Assembly: GCA_963969395.1 (NCBI GenBank)
Contig: OZ017796.1
Location: 14,882,501 to 14,946,500 of the forward strand
Length of the DNA stretch: 64,000 bases
Direction: 5' to 3'
Source of the DNA: Pseudoscleropodium purum
Lineage: Eukaryota > Streptophyta > Bryopsida > Hypnales > Brachytheciaceae
The notes below the pieces were generated by a model. It made no database searches and was not told the DNA's origin. It saw only the letters and a program-made list of their open reading frames with translations. A program made the position numbers and the translations under genes. Shown piece by piece: positions 46,606-57,595 of the stretch (its first letter is position 1; each line of letters begins with the position of its first letter).

Positions 46606-47223
46606 CATATGAGGCAAACAGAGGACGTGCAATGTTTGATATTAGGGTCGATAGCTATAGTTTGCTCTACCTAGCCCTCACGGTGTAGACAATCTTCACG
46701 ATCTTAGAGAACTTGGTGAGGGAAGATGAAGACAAAGTACCAAGAGAAGAAGGCACCCTTCAATTGTGGATGAAAAGTGCTCTACATCCCTCACAATACT
46801 CTCTTGGCATTAAATCCTACAGAACAAAACAATGGCCCTTGAAATCACTATTCATCCTAAATTTAGTCAATTTTATCCTTTATTCTACTTGGTAATTAAT
46901 CAATTGACTATTTATAAAGACAATATTGTCCAATTATTCTTTGATAGTGTCTACTAGTATGAATATGTAGAGAGAATAACTATCATAGATAAAATTGATA
47001 CCCTCATAGCCTTGAATCCCTTTTCATATACAATATATGCCTTCCTATTAAGCCCAATAGCCTTATATTTTTCTTTTAGTATAATTATTATATTATCTAA
47101 AAATGCATCTATCTTTTAGAAACTTCTAAAGTAATTTTAGCAACTATCACTTTATCTTATCTTGAACACATACCACTATGGTCCATGTTCCATTCCTCCC
47201 TATTTAATCTTGAGACTACAAGA
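46606..47223. other. Spacer, nothing recognised
   Basis: The short plus-strand frame at 46713-46895 has no recognisable content. The rest is AT-rich. Confidence 0.55.
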
Positions 47224-47426
47224 GAAAGGGGTGTTTTAAATGAGTTTATAAGTATAGCCCTAGATGTAAGATTTTAAGTAATAACCTTTAAGGAGAGTTT
47301 TAGCAAAATTTTACTAAAAACACATGTATTTCTAGTAAAAATTTTGCTGGAAATCTCCTTAAAGGTCATTCCTTAAAATCTTATGTCTAGGACTATACTT
47401 AAAAATTCACTTCAAACATCCTTTTC
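47224..47426. mobile_element. Foldback MITE with 95-bp arms
   Basis: Nearly the whole element is an inverted repeat. The left arm (about 47224-47318) contains taagattttaagtaat, cctttaaggaga and agcaaaattttact. The right arm (about 47332-47426) contains their reverse complements at roughly 80% identity. The loop is around acacatgtattt. A transcript would form a long hairpin. The flanks give no clear duplication. Confidence 0.8.
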
Positions 47427-48276
47427 ACTTATAGTGTGAGCATCTCTACTCAAATGACAATTTTTTTAATGTTTAAGGCTTCAATCTTTGCCTTTTAAAG
47501 TTCTTAATCAATTTTTTTTTTTAGAACACTAAGACTCTCAACACCTTTTTTGTATTAGTCATTCTTATGAACGTGCTATAGTGTCCCAATAGGAAGTTTA
47601 CACATACTCACAAGTGATAGTACAAAAAAATTGAAGGCTTTGTGTGGGCCATTTAACTACATTAGAATGTACAATTATAGAAAATATCAACCTAAAGTGG
47701 CTCACGAAGAAATTTTCAATGAAAGTCAACTTGTGTATCTCATCGGATTTTCAATTTAAAATATTTTTTCTTCTTTTTATTATTTAAATATTAAATTTTG
47801 TGTTGTATTTGCGTTTTTATCAATAGTCAAATAGCGTTCTACAAGCCCTGACTTTTAGATGATCAATTGAACTGGCCAACAAATATTTTTACTATTTTCT
47901 AGATTTAGGCTCCATTGTATATAGCATGGCCATATTGATTGGCCTTGTTCCTTAAAAAACTATGATGGTAGACCCTTACATGCACTTTCATAACCTTAAA
48001 AAAGTAGCTATATCCATTATTAGCATTTAGAACTTACTATGAAAAATTCTCCTTCTTACATTTCTTCTAAAGTTTAGTGTTTTTATAGCAAGCTGATCCT
48101 ATTCTTGAACCACTCAATTCTAAGTGTAAATACTACATTTCCCTCTTAATTGAGTCATTTACATCCAACTAGTTTTTAATATTTCATTTAATTAAATATA
48201 ATTATTAACTAACTAGAGTGGCTTTAACTAAAAATTTGGTTCATTTGAGGCATTTGCTTCTAGTGTTTTATATTAA

Positions 48277-48310
<34 letters not shown>

Positions 48311-49446
48311 GACTAAATAGTTTTATTTCATATCTTGAATTTCTATGAACATGCATCTAGAGTAAAAAGTTTCCTAAAATCCTATAAAATTGAATAATAT
48401 TTCTAAGCTATGTAGATGGTATCTTTAGTCCACATTGTAGTTGAGATACATGTAACTCAGTAGCTTGTTGGTCTCAAAAAAATTTAAGTTAAAAGTATAT
48501 GACAAGTAAAAAATGTATTAATCCTATCCATTTATAGGAGAGAGTGCCTTAATTTAATAAACTTACTTAATAATGTTATTTAGTTGATTCTACCAATTCT
48601 CTAAAATATAAAATATATATTTTTTTCTTTTGATATTTAGCAATATATGTATTTTTAAGCAATTTCTTCAAATTTTCATTGAAAATTGAATAGACTTTAT
48701 AATTTTCTTCTTTAATACTTCTATAGGCTCTTATCAAAATTACCAATGAAATTGTTAATATCTAGTGCAACTTAGGCTAAAAAGAAATGTTTTTTCTTGT
48801 TCATTTTAAAGTTATATTGATGCTCTTTTGGTTGATCTCTTTACTCAAAGTTTAAGTCTTGCGTTGAGCTTTGAATATATGCCAAAATTGATTGAATATG
48901 CATACTTATATACATCCACAAAAGGAACGAAAAGGGAACTTCAAATACATGAAGAAATTTGTAAGGAGATGGTCCAAAATGCCTCCTTTATTTTAAACTA
49001 TAGTATGCGAAGAAAAAACCTTAAGAAGGCAAAACCTTCACCTTGACTATTCATCTAAAATTCAAGCCATATTTAAGCAAAAAATTCCACAAACTTAATT
49101 TCTATAAAGAACATTTATTTGCAAATTGCAATTAAAAGTCATAATTTGCACAAAAAAACCCAAGAGGACTAAGAAACAATCATGAAGATAAGATAGTAAA
49201 TATGAAGAGTCACTAATTGACCAAATTGTCATTAGTCATTACAAATTCATTTCTTGTAGATAATATATACAATAATATTTCAACCAACACCAATTTGGAA
49301 ATACTACAAATAGTATGACTTTGGTAAATTACTCTCACCAACAACAATAGAAAATATATGTACTTGTACTAGGAGTAAGATTAATTGGAAGGTTTGAAAA
49401 GTTTCAAAAGCGGGTTACTTTTTGAACTACAAATTCAGACAAAATC
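47427..49446. other. AT-rich intergenic DNA
   Basis: No gene or transposon ends seen. The plus-strand frame at 48828-49046 is unrecognised. Confidence 0.6.
48278..48310. repeat. (ATA)n microsatellite
   Basis: About eleven uninterrupted ATA/AAT units. Confidence 0.95.
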
Positions 49447-49532
49447 ATGAAATTCAAATTCACTTCCGTAAGGGTTCCAACCAATCAAGCAATGCCACAT
49501 GTCAGTTGCTTTTCAAAAATTTGTCATGGTTA

Positions 49533-49991
49533 CTATAACAGAATGAAATTCCTTGGTTTCCAAACAATTATGCAGTATCCCCAGCTAGTAGAAGGTGTGA
49601 AAGCGGTTGGACACTTACATGTGATCAGAAAGTCCACATGCCTCCAGCATGACATGGACGTTGCAAAGGCCACAAGCACTTTCATGCAAGTCCCTTGTAG
49701 ACTTGCAGATAGATGCGCTATCGATCTAGTGAAACCTTCACTTAAGCCGATCTTGGAGACTACCTGAGTCACAGAGACGATGGCGGTGTACGTCTTGGTA
49801 GTCGGACATGAACAATCTCCGAGTCCAGTTGAACAAGCTTCCCGATCGAAACGCATCTCCGTCGAAAAGTATCCCGCATCGAGGTTTCTTCTGTGACTTC
49901 TGTCTTTGTAAATTTCAAGCATACCTTCCGATCCTGCGCTGTAGTTCTGGAAAATCCAATTGTGAAATGAGAGATTAATTGTCATGCGCAT
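49533..49991 (-). other. Open frame in the better-preserved duplicate copy
   Basis: A 152-codon minus-strand open frame (MRMTINLSFHNWIFQNY at the start), and an overlapping 106-codon plus-strand frame at 49447-49767. The segment 49687-50115 is the CpG-containing partner of the decayed copy at 39890-40275. Neither frame resembles a family I know, and a splice donor-like CAGGTAGTC occurs at about 49764 on the minus strand. It could be an exon, an untranslated region or non-coding RNA. Similarity between the copies does not clearly favour one reading frame. Confidence 0.3.
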
Positions 49992-50115
49992 TGCTGTGTA
50001 ACTTGGTAGAGATTGGAAACCGGATTAATTGGAACGTACTAGCTCTGTGATCAAATCTGGGTTTGGTGGTGCCTACCGTAGCTTGGTATTAGGCCATTTC
50101 GATTGTGATGAAATC

Positions 50116-51183
50116 GGGTTTTTTCCTTTTTTTTCTCTGGATTAATAAATGTAGATCGATTAGATTTTAGACTTACAATTGAGCAAAGCTTTGGCTTTTA
50201 ACTAACATTCCGAATTTCAAGGAAATTCTTTCATCTTCATCTACCTACCTAGCTTCAGTAGCTTGTGACCTGGCTTTTGAGATAATCGCTAGGGCTCTCA
50301 AAGAAGGAGACAATTGCGACGAACCCTGAAGTCATCTGCTTGCATTGATGGCGGCGGAGCTGCCATGCTGCAAGTGCTTCTCATGATGAAGCTCTACTGA
50401 ATCTTTCGAACTGAAAGAAGTGATTGCGCATTGGGTAATTGAGGACGGAAGTAAGCTGGGGACGTAATCAGCGCGGTGATGGAGGGTCATTCTTTGAGAA
50501 TCGATGATAGATCGAAATCGAAAATGCACACCCAGCCGTATGCATTTCTAACCCATGAATTTATTTTCGCAACGTGCAAGCATACTCGCAACTTAGTTGT
50601 GTTTTCGAAGAATTTCGGTGTATTGCCATCTCGTTGTTAATGTCGGGTAGGATATATTTTGTATTTGTGTTTCAAAAACATGCAGATCCATATTGCGTAA
50701 TTAGGCTGGGTGCCTTTATAGTTACCATGCCGTCTGCTTTTTTATTAGACCTAAGCGAATTTTCTTGTGAATTGGTTTCGGCGTACCTTCCAATAATTAG
50801 GATTCGCATTCGTTCGCATAGTTACTGCAGTTTCTAATGCCGTAGTGTAGGATTTTGCAATTGTCGTTCAGGAACTTCAGTCCATGCTAGAGCAGATCCC
50901 GTGTAACAGTTGCTTTTACGTGCGAAATGTCGACCTTTTTAGAGTCAACGCTCACCTTCTCGGCTCGTGATTTTTTCTTGTGGAATGCATTTAGGCTTTC
51001 ATTTAAATCACTAACATTGTCATACATCAATTCCGTTAGAATCTACAAAGTTTATTGGTTCCGTTGCGAGCTCGAGAGATTCAATTCTAATAAAACTTGA
51101 CCAATAGAATTTCATCGTCCGAGTCCCTCTTTTCATGATGGAAGCTTTCCGAATGTGATCTCGTCAGTTGCGAGATTAGTTGT
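50116..51183. other. Upstream region of the 51.27-kb gene, no coding call
   Basis: Less AT-rich than most of the window and probably gene-proximal. Short frames at 50332-50529 (-) and 50574-50837 (+) have no recognisable content. It may hold untranslated exons or the promoter. Confidence 0.45.
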
Positions 51184-51196
51184 CTATACATATATT
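51184..51196 (+). promoter_or_regulatory. Possible TATA box of the 51.27-kb gene
   Basis: ctatacatatatt lies about 80 bp upstream of the chosen start codon, a plausible core-promoter distance with a short 5' leader. No other support. Confidence 0.3.
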
Positions 51197-51270
51197 CCTC
51201 AACTACTTAACGTATGTTTGACATGTACTCATCCCTGCTCCTCTTCCATGTGCACAGCTCTTCGTGGGAA

Positions 51271-51720
51271 ATGGACTCTCCGAAATTTCGATATCGGCAA
51301 TATCGGCCCGAACTTTTGCCAACCATCGGCGAATCCAGTGTTTTCCATGGAGAAGAAGATTATCAGAAAACGCTTTTCAATTCCGAGCTTCTCAAGACGC
51401 GTCGGCGCACACGCAAGGGCTACACCAAAATCACTCAACGCTTTGAAGAAGACGAAGGCCCAGAGGACGAGCAGCCCCTCCTCAGCTTGAACAAAGACTC
51501 GAAGCCCAAGCGTAGCGGGGGATGGAAGATGCCGAAGAAGGGAGTGAGAATCGCATGGTCACGGAGCCCGCGTCGATCGCGACTCAGGTCTACCGTGAAA
51601 GTCTTGTCGCCTTTCTTGCTGTTAAGGACAATGCGAGATGCGTATGTTCGATTACTGAAGACCTTGGGGGGCAAGGTCAATCAAACAGCTTGGTATTCTG
51701 TGGGGGCCAGGGCCATGTGA
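51271..51720 (+). CDS. Small basic plant protein with MRDAYV motif, function unknown
   Basis: Single exon, 149 aa, from ATG at 51271 to TGA at 51718-51720. The frame is open further upstream to an ATG at 51214, but MDSPKFRYRQYRPELLP looks like the natural start. The sequence has an Arg/Lys-rich middle (41-57), an acidic patch (58-69), a Lys/Arg/Ser-rich region (78-106) and a hydrophobic C-terminal segment, LSPFLLLRTMRDAYVRLLK (112-130). A 'hydrophobic-LL-x-(M/I)RDAYV' segment near the C-terminus recalls a group of short, uncharacterised plant proteins, from memory only. There is no signal peptide or clear membrane span. Codon use and GC are gene-like and differ from the AT-rich flanks. It faces the CER1-like gene tail to tail. 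An untranslated or spliced leader cannot be excluded. Confidence 0.6.
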   Translation: MDSPKFRYRQYRPELLPTIGESSVFHGEEDYQKTLFNSELLKTRRRTRKGYTKITQRFEEDEGPEDEQPLLSLNKDSKPKRSGGWKMPKKGVRIAWSRSPRRSRLRSTVKVLSPFLLLRTMRDAYVRLLKTLGGKVNQTAWYSVGARAM

Positions 51721-51943
51721 GTGCCTGTAGCGACTTCTAGTGTGGAAAAAACAAGTTCAGGAGGGTTGATTTGGCTTCCAACTGAGACCTAGCTTCTGAA
51801 GGAGATCGCCTCACCTTTTCACATGCCATTTGGGTTTGATGTTAGTTTCCTGGCTTGGATTTACGTAGTTCACCTCGGATTTTTGTCTCGTTATAAGATG
51901 GCGATGGTTTACAGAGTTCGGTTTGATGTTGAAAATGGTGGAG

Positions 51944-52003
51944 TGGACATGAACTATGGATCCGTGCTCACTTCCATGGAAGAAGATCCATAGTTCATGT
52001 CCA
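51944..52003. repeat. Perfect 19-bp hairpin with nested palindrome
   Basis: tggacatgaactatggatc at 51944-51962 and its exact reverse complement at 51985-52003, with a 22-nt loop. The loop contains the 12-bp palindrome cttccatggaag. It lies about 225 bp after the stop of the 51.27-kb gene, possibly in its 3' untranslated region. Confidence 0.9.
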
Positions 52004-52231
52004 TCTTTTGATAGAGTAGCAGTAGGATTGTTACTGCACCGCAATTTGCAGGTTTGCTACTGAAATGGGTACGATGCAATTTTCTGTCCTCAAAGTATTA
52101 GGCCAATCATAGAATTTTAGAACACAATTTTCAATTCGCCTTCTTAGCTTGTGCTACAAATTTTTGTATGAAACGGCAGGACATTGTAAGGTTGTGTCAA
52201 CAAACTTGACAATGTTCTAACGGTTTCCTGA

Positions 52232-52411
52232 TCACTCATGGGGGATATATTCCTCCCGATTTATCTCTTTCCTCTTCCCGATTCTTGCTCTCAAACTGCA
52301 TGTGGAGTTAGGGCAATAGGCAAATTTCAGGTCTAGAAACTCTTCCACAACCTTCCGGAGTCCATATTCAGGTTCATGATCGATCTTAAGATACTCATAC
52401 CATTCCAGATT
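52232..52411 (-). CDS. Possible terminal exon of an unidentified gene
   Basis: After an acceptor-like TTGTTGGTTCAG, the minus strand is open for 59 codons (NLEWYEYLKIDHEPEY ... EEYIPHE) and ends in a stop at 52232. The composition is protein-like. The pattern 'YEYLKxDxxxxLRKVVEEFLDL' faintly recalls the C-terminal part of sulfotransferases, but this is a weak impression. It lies 382 bp downstream of the stop of the CER1-like gene and is not needed by it. It could be an exon relic. Confidence 0.3.
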   Translation of the reverse strand, partial: NLEWYEYLKIDHEPEYGLRKVVEEFLDLKFAYCPNSTCSLRARIGKRKEINREEYIPHE

Positions 52412-52792
52412 CTGAACCAACAAACTAAAAATAATACTAAGTTAATAGTTTTAGATGAACTTAATGATTGAAACTAGTTGTTCAAGAAAGCAAGTGATAT
52501 AATTACACTTGAAATTTGTTAATATTGGAGTAGCGTTACGTTCGTTATGAAGTGATTTTTGGCGAATGCATAGTGAATCAAGAGTCTGTGCCAGACTTAG
52601 TATTCGGTTACTCATTATAGAACTCCCGATGTGACTCTATGAGATATCTCTAACTGGAGAGGTAAATCATTGGTTAAGGAGGTTAGACTGAAATGAAGGC
52701 CGCCTAAAACCACCATTTTCCACTATATTGTTTTTATTTGGAGTTCTTCTCCTTCTTCTATACGGCCCTGTCCACTAGGTTGGATCAATTTA

Positions 52793-55700
52793 TTAATCGT
52801 AATGCTTCGGACGGCCTTGGCCATAGCCATCGCAAATGCAGTCTAGAAATCCACCCTCTGCATTAGCGGACCGAAAACCATGCTTCATGGCTCGCGCCCA
52901 CACGATTTCGATGCGGCCTATCGGAATTGGCCCCATTTCATGATGTGTCCAGCCTTCCATGACATGAACCATCCCCCCAGCATGACAGGCATGCACCACG
53001 TCTCGACCCAGCGAGTGCTGCACCATCATGTAATCACACAGGAAACGTTAATTCCGTTAAATCGGCAGTACTCCATGCGTCATTTTGACATAAAAATTAG
53101 CTTCTTGAGCCCATAGATATGCAAGTTAATATGCAATTCAATATATAAATTGTGTTTCATCCACAGCATTGAGCATCCCTCGTCTAGAATTCCAACCACA
53201 TCCCCTTCTGGATCCCCAAATCATGTCATTTCCTTCTCTGAGGGGTTCACAACGCTATTTTAATGGAAATATTGCTCCAATTCGACGAAATTAATGTAAG
53301 GAATTAGCATTCTCGATTCTGACATATAGTAATTCTGCGTTTGGAACATGGAAGACTTCATGAATTGCATGTGTTTTACCTCACAGCAGTCCAGGCCCTT
53401 GGCTTGCTTCGGGAGATGCATTGCGGCCAACGCTCCATAACTGCAGTCTTTGCGCACTTCCGGTACCGTCGGAACCACGAACTGATGCATTGTGGTTCCC
53501 GGCGGAGCCCACTTCTGGTCCTTCGATGATGCCTGCTTGCCCAGCACCCATGTCTGCTTTTGCAGCCCAAACACAAGAGAAATCCGGTATGGTAATGTCC
53601 TTCTGTGTCCAAATTCCATTCCTCGTGTATCCTAGTGTATCCTATTCCATCATCACTGGACATTGACTACGGGATTCTTCGAAACTTCCATAGATGGAAA
53701 TTATTTTTGGATTTCTTATGAGAAACATTTACATAAACTTTCATGTTGACTGATCGACCTCAGAGGGATTCGACACAACGGTAACAAGAGTAGGAGTGAC
53801 AATACCTTGCAATGTTGGGCATCCTGGTATTTGGTGACGTGAACAAGGTTGTGCCTGTCCCCTTCAGGACACTCACCAATAATCGCCTCAACTCTGCTCG
53901 AGGATGCTGTCAACATCTGCAATGATTCACGCCTGCTGTTGATCCAAAACAAGTGGAACTTCGAGGAACAAAATTGTCAATTCGGAAATGTATTTTCATC
54001 TGTTTGAGATTGCCTAACTTTAGAGTCTCTAGTTTTGTGGAGTCCTTACCAAAACACGCACTCCGTGGGTTGCCAGATAGATTGACACAGCACGGCCTAA
54101 CTTGGAAGTCGCCCCAGTCAAGAAGATCTCTTGCACATCGGCAGGAAGTCCATTGAGAATGACGCCGGCCGTGAGCGTGTTGCCGTGGCAGATTCGCATC
54201 CGGAGGTTCGGTTGGCGCTTGAGGAACAGTAAGCCTCCTTCGTTGAGCTCCTCCATCTAACAATCATCAACAAAAAGTCCGCCGTGGCATTAGTAATATT
54301 CAGTGACCAATATAATATTCCAACTGCTTTATGGATTCATGGCCAGATTCACAGGCCAGGGATGAACTAGAATGTCTACTGTACAACAATTTCACGTCTC
54401 CAGTTTTTAATTCAAATGAAACCTCATTTGCATAATTACTGCGCTTGTGCATACATACTTTGTTCAGTGCGCCAAGGGCAAAGACTTTGGTGCCCATCTT
54501 GTCAGCTTCAACAATTGCATTCTCAATCATCTCATTGATGTTCTCCCGTCCAAAGCCGATGAAATACTGCAAGACAAATCACGAACTAATCTCCTTAATA
54601 CAAGATCTTCGTAAATATTAGTGCATGAAATAGTTCAGTCAGAATTCGTCTTCTCCTTTCTTCTTCTTTCTTCTTCTAGAAGATGGCATGGACACCAGCA
54701 GTCTCAAATCACAACTATCCGGTGATATATAATCATCTTTAAATTCTTCAATGAATCTTCTCAAATAGCATTCGCAGGGAGAAGAGGGCTCAGTAGGTGC
54801 TTGAAGTTCAAACTTGAAAAGATTGCACAACAGGGAATTCTCACTCCTGTTTTAATGCTTACCTGAAATCCGAACCTAGGCATGACCCAGGTTTGGGCCG
54901 AGATCTCATCAACGCAGTATTCAGCGCCCACGAATGGAGTCCCGAATGCCCACAATGCCAGCACGATAGGGATGGTGATCGGTATAAAAAGAGGAAAGTA
55001 CCACTTGTGCTGAAATGGATTAGCATGAAGTCCAATTAAGCCCGTATGCAAGTGCAACAAGGAATCATGTCCCAATGCATGCACAAGAAATACATGATCT
55101 GGCGGTTGGGCAGTAAACGTTACAATCTGACCTGCAGCTCCTGCAAGTAACAGAGCCAAAAGTGTGCCTTTGATAAATTAGTGTCATAAGCACTATTCGG
55201 ACAAACCCTTTTCAGAACTGAGAGATCGTGGTAGTTCTAATACGAATTAGACTAGTTCACTAGATCAAACTGCAAGCATGCAACTGATGCAAGTGGAGAG
55301 GGATGCACAGAAATACATTTTTTATTACCTCGACGAACTCGTTCATGCTCTGAATCTGTAGCCTTGTTGAAGGTCCCTCCGAGGTAGTCGTAGAGTGGAA
55401 ATGAGAAACAGTAATTGGACTTATGCTCCTCTCCTTGGTGGTGTTGCAAATGATACCTGCATTAATGTGATCCATGTGATCCAGTGTTATATTTCCCGTC
55501 ATAGTACATGTTTCCACACTCAACCACCTATAGAATTCAAGTTCGGCACAGCTTCACTTATCCTATTCATACAAAAATTCTTCAACATTTTCATCAAAAT
55601 TCATCAAAATTCAACGATTGATTAATGGTTCCGCATGTGTTTATCAATGTACATATGTAGTAAGAGTTGAGTAGTGAGTATCCAGCTCTAGGAGAGTTGT

Positions 55701-57595
55701 CCTCACGTTGGAGTGAGTATAAAGAACTTGAGAGCAGGGAACAACGTAAAAACCCCAATGGGCACAAACTCCCAATTGCTATGTCCCACGGCTGAGACTA
55801 GATCTAAGAAGAACCAGTAGCAGTAGAACATCCCCACTGACGCCATGCCCAGGAAGCCCGCCCCCAGCACTGGAGTGGATACCAGGGCAGTGAATGCCAA
55901 CTGCTCCGCAAATGTAAGAACAAAACCTGCACACAAAGAAGCAATAAATCGTTAAATCAATCAATTCAGCACTACCTTACTTACCCGGTGCTCTGTGTTG
56001 ACATTCCCTGCCGAATAATTTATTAAACTTGGGAAACGTGATCTGGCAAATGCTTTAGTATACAAATATTTATTTTTTTCTCATACAAATTTTTTTTTTT
56101 TCTTAATAATAATTTCCTAAAAATTCCATCTTGTATTGTTAGAAATATTTTTTGCCAATCCTGACCTCCGGGTACAGTATGTCACAATGCCAGAGTCCAA
56201 GTGTCAAGGCATTCTCAGGAGAAGACAAATATAGAACCTGTAACTCTTCTGCTCACTGTGAGTCCTTTCATCAACCAAGATTACTTACTCCTTGTCAATA
56301 TTCTGCTACGGAATTTGAGCATCAATATTAAATGTCCTTTACAAGCTAAGGGATGGCACAGCACCTGAGGTGGGTTCGGGAACTGATGTCGTATGGTGGA
56401 GTGCGTGATGGGATTTGTACAGAGAGCCAGACTCATGAAGCATTCGGTGACACCAGTAGTAGATGTACTCAGTTGGTCCGGCATGAAGCAGAAACAGACA
56501 CAGAGCTCCTCTTCCATCCCACAGTGGTAACTGCTCGTTGAATACTGGAACGCATGTGACCATACAAGCAGCCACCAGAAGCTGTAGAAGTATTAAATTG
56601 TCCCTGCAATATCGGCCCAATGGGTTTGATCATTTTCTTAGTCGCATTCTGTAATGTACTGAGGTAGGAGAACCCTATTTGCGTTATGTGCCTATTTGCA
56701 ACACTTCGAGGCCATTATGAAATGAATAGTGTACATTTAAGACTTTCAAATGTACGCTACTGATACACAATGGCCTAAACAAGGTGAATTTTGAAGTGTG
56801 GCACAAATAGGGTCTCCTACTTTACTTCAATAATGTTATGTCACCCTTAGAGCCTGGAAGTATCACAGAAAGAAAGAATCCCAAATGTGATAGTAGAATA
56901 GGATACACTAGGATATTAACCTAGATATGGAATGACACACAGGATCATTTGTCCAATTTTTCCACACTGGGTAAATTTCTCCTGTGTGTGAACATTCACA
57001 GATCTGCTAGAATGAGAAATGAACAGAGAATTAATTTTAAGTTGGACTAGCGACTGGATTTCGGAAGTACCAGTGGGCTTCTCTGTCCTTCTGTTCAAAA
57101 CTGCGGCACTCCTTTTGAATCTTGTGATTTTTCATAAGGCCGTGGACACGCGTGGTCGTCGTCCACAGCTGAATGTGTAAATAACGGAGAGCAGTCGCCA
57201 GAAGCAAATGAAACCATGTACTCTCCAGCAGCTCGTGGTCCAGGACCACGTTGCTGTATGCCACTTTCAGCATCATCGGAAAGAATAGACTTGCATGCTG
57301 CATGTACACACAAAAACAACTTACGCTTTAGCCTATATTGACTCTTTTAATGAAACTTAGAACATTGAACCAAGATCAGATTTCAACCTTCGGAAATGTC
57401 CCGAAAGCTAGTTCAATGTGCACACAACATGACAGATTCTGAGGATATGAGCAAATACAGAGTTTGTCATTCGAGAGAGGGTTGCTTGCTTATAGAGCTG
57501 ATCAAATTAAAGCAGATATACATAATCTCAGTGGGATTTACCTTGGATACTCCAAAAATCTTCCATGGCTGCACAGCCAGGGCACCAGGGTTCAT
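52793..57595 (-). CDS. CER1-like: CER1-like very-long-chain aldehyde decarbonylase, 11 exons
   Basis: CER1-type proteins are ER-membrane enzymes that, with CER3 partners, turn very-long-chain acyl-CoA-derived aldehydes into cuticular alkanes. Exons (minus): 57595-57542, 57297-57071, 56603-56365, 55926-55707, 55456-55329, 55140-54863, 54566-54459, 54256-54050, 53916-53806, 53553-53380 and 53017-52793. All are GT-AG with matching phases; the sum is 1971 nt, 656 aa, against about 625 in Arabidopsis CER1 (from memory). The N-terminal half is the membrane-bound fatty-acid-hydroxylase domain with three histidine boxes: HRMLH (146-150), HALHH (160-164) and HLQHH (249-253). The hydrophobic segments include [18 protein letters not shown]. 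The C-terminal half (from about 385) is the WAX2-type domain: [14 protein letters not shown] is Rossmann-like, and LEGW-type [12 protein letters not shown] is near the end. Exon 6 could instead start at 55131. An AATAAA overlaps the stop codon. No damage is seen. Confidence 0.93.
56664..56820. mobile_element. MITE in CER1-like intron 2
   Basis: gtaggagaaccctatttg at 56664 and caaatagggtctcctac at the end (to 56820) form an inverted repeat with one extra base. Further inward, gccattatg / caatggcc and acacttc / gaagtgt also pair. It is 157 bp with no coding. It inserted in an intron, so the gene is unharmed. Confidence 0.8.

Noticed and set aside
51811..52044. 77-codon minus-strand frame
   Set aside because: It spans the perfect hairpin at 51944-52003 and has no recognisable content.
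53421..53666. Open frames on the plus strand and in other minus frames
   Set aside because: They overlap exon 10 of the CER1-like gene, whose frame joins correctly to its neighbours.
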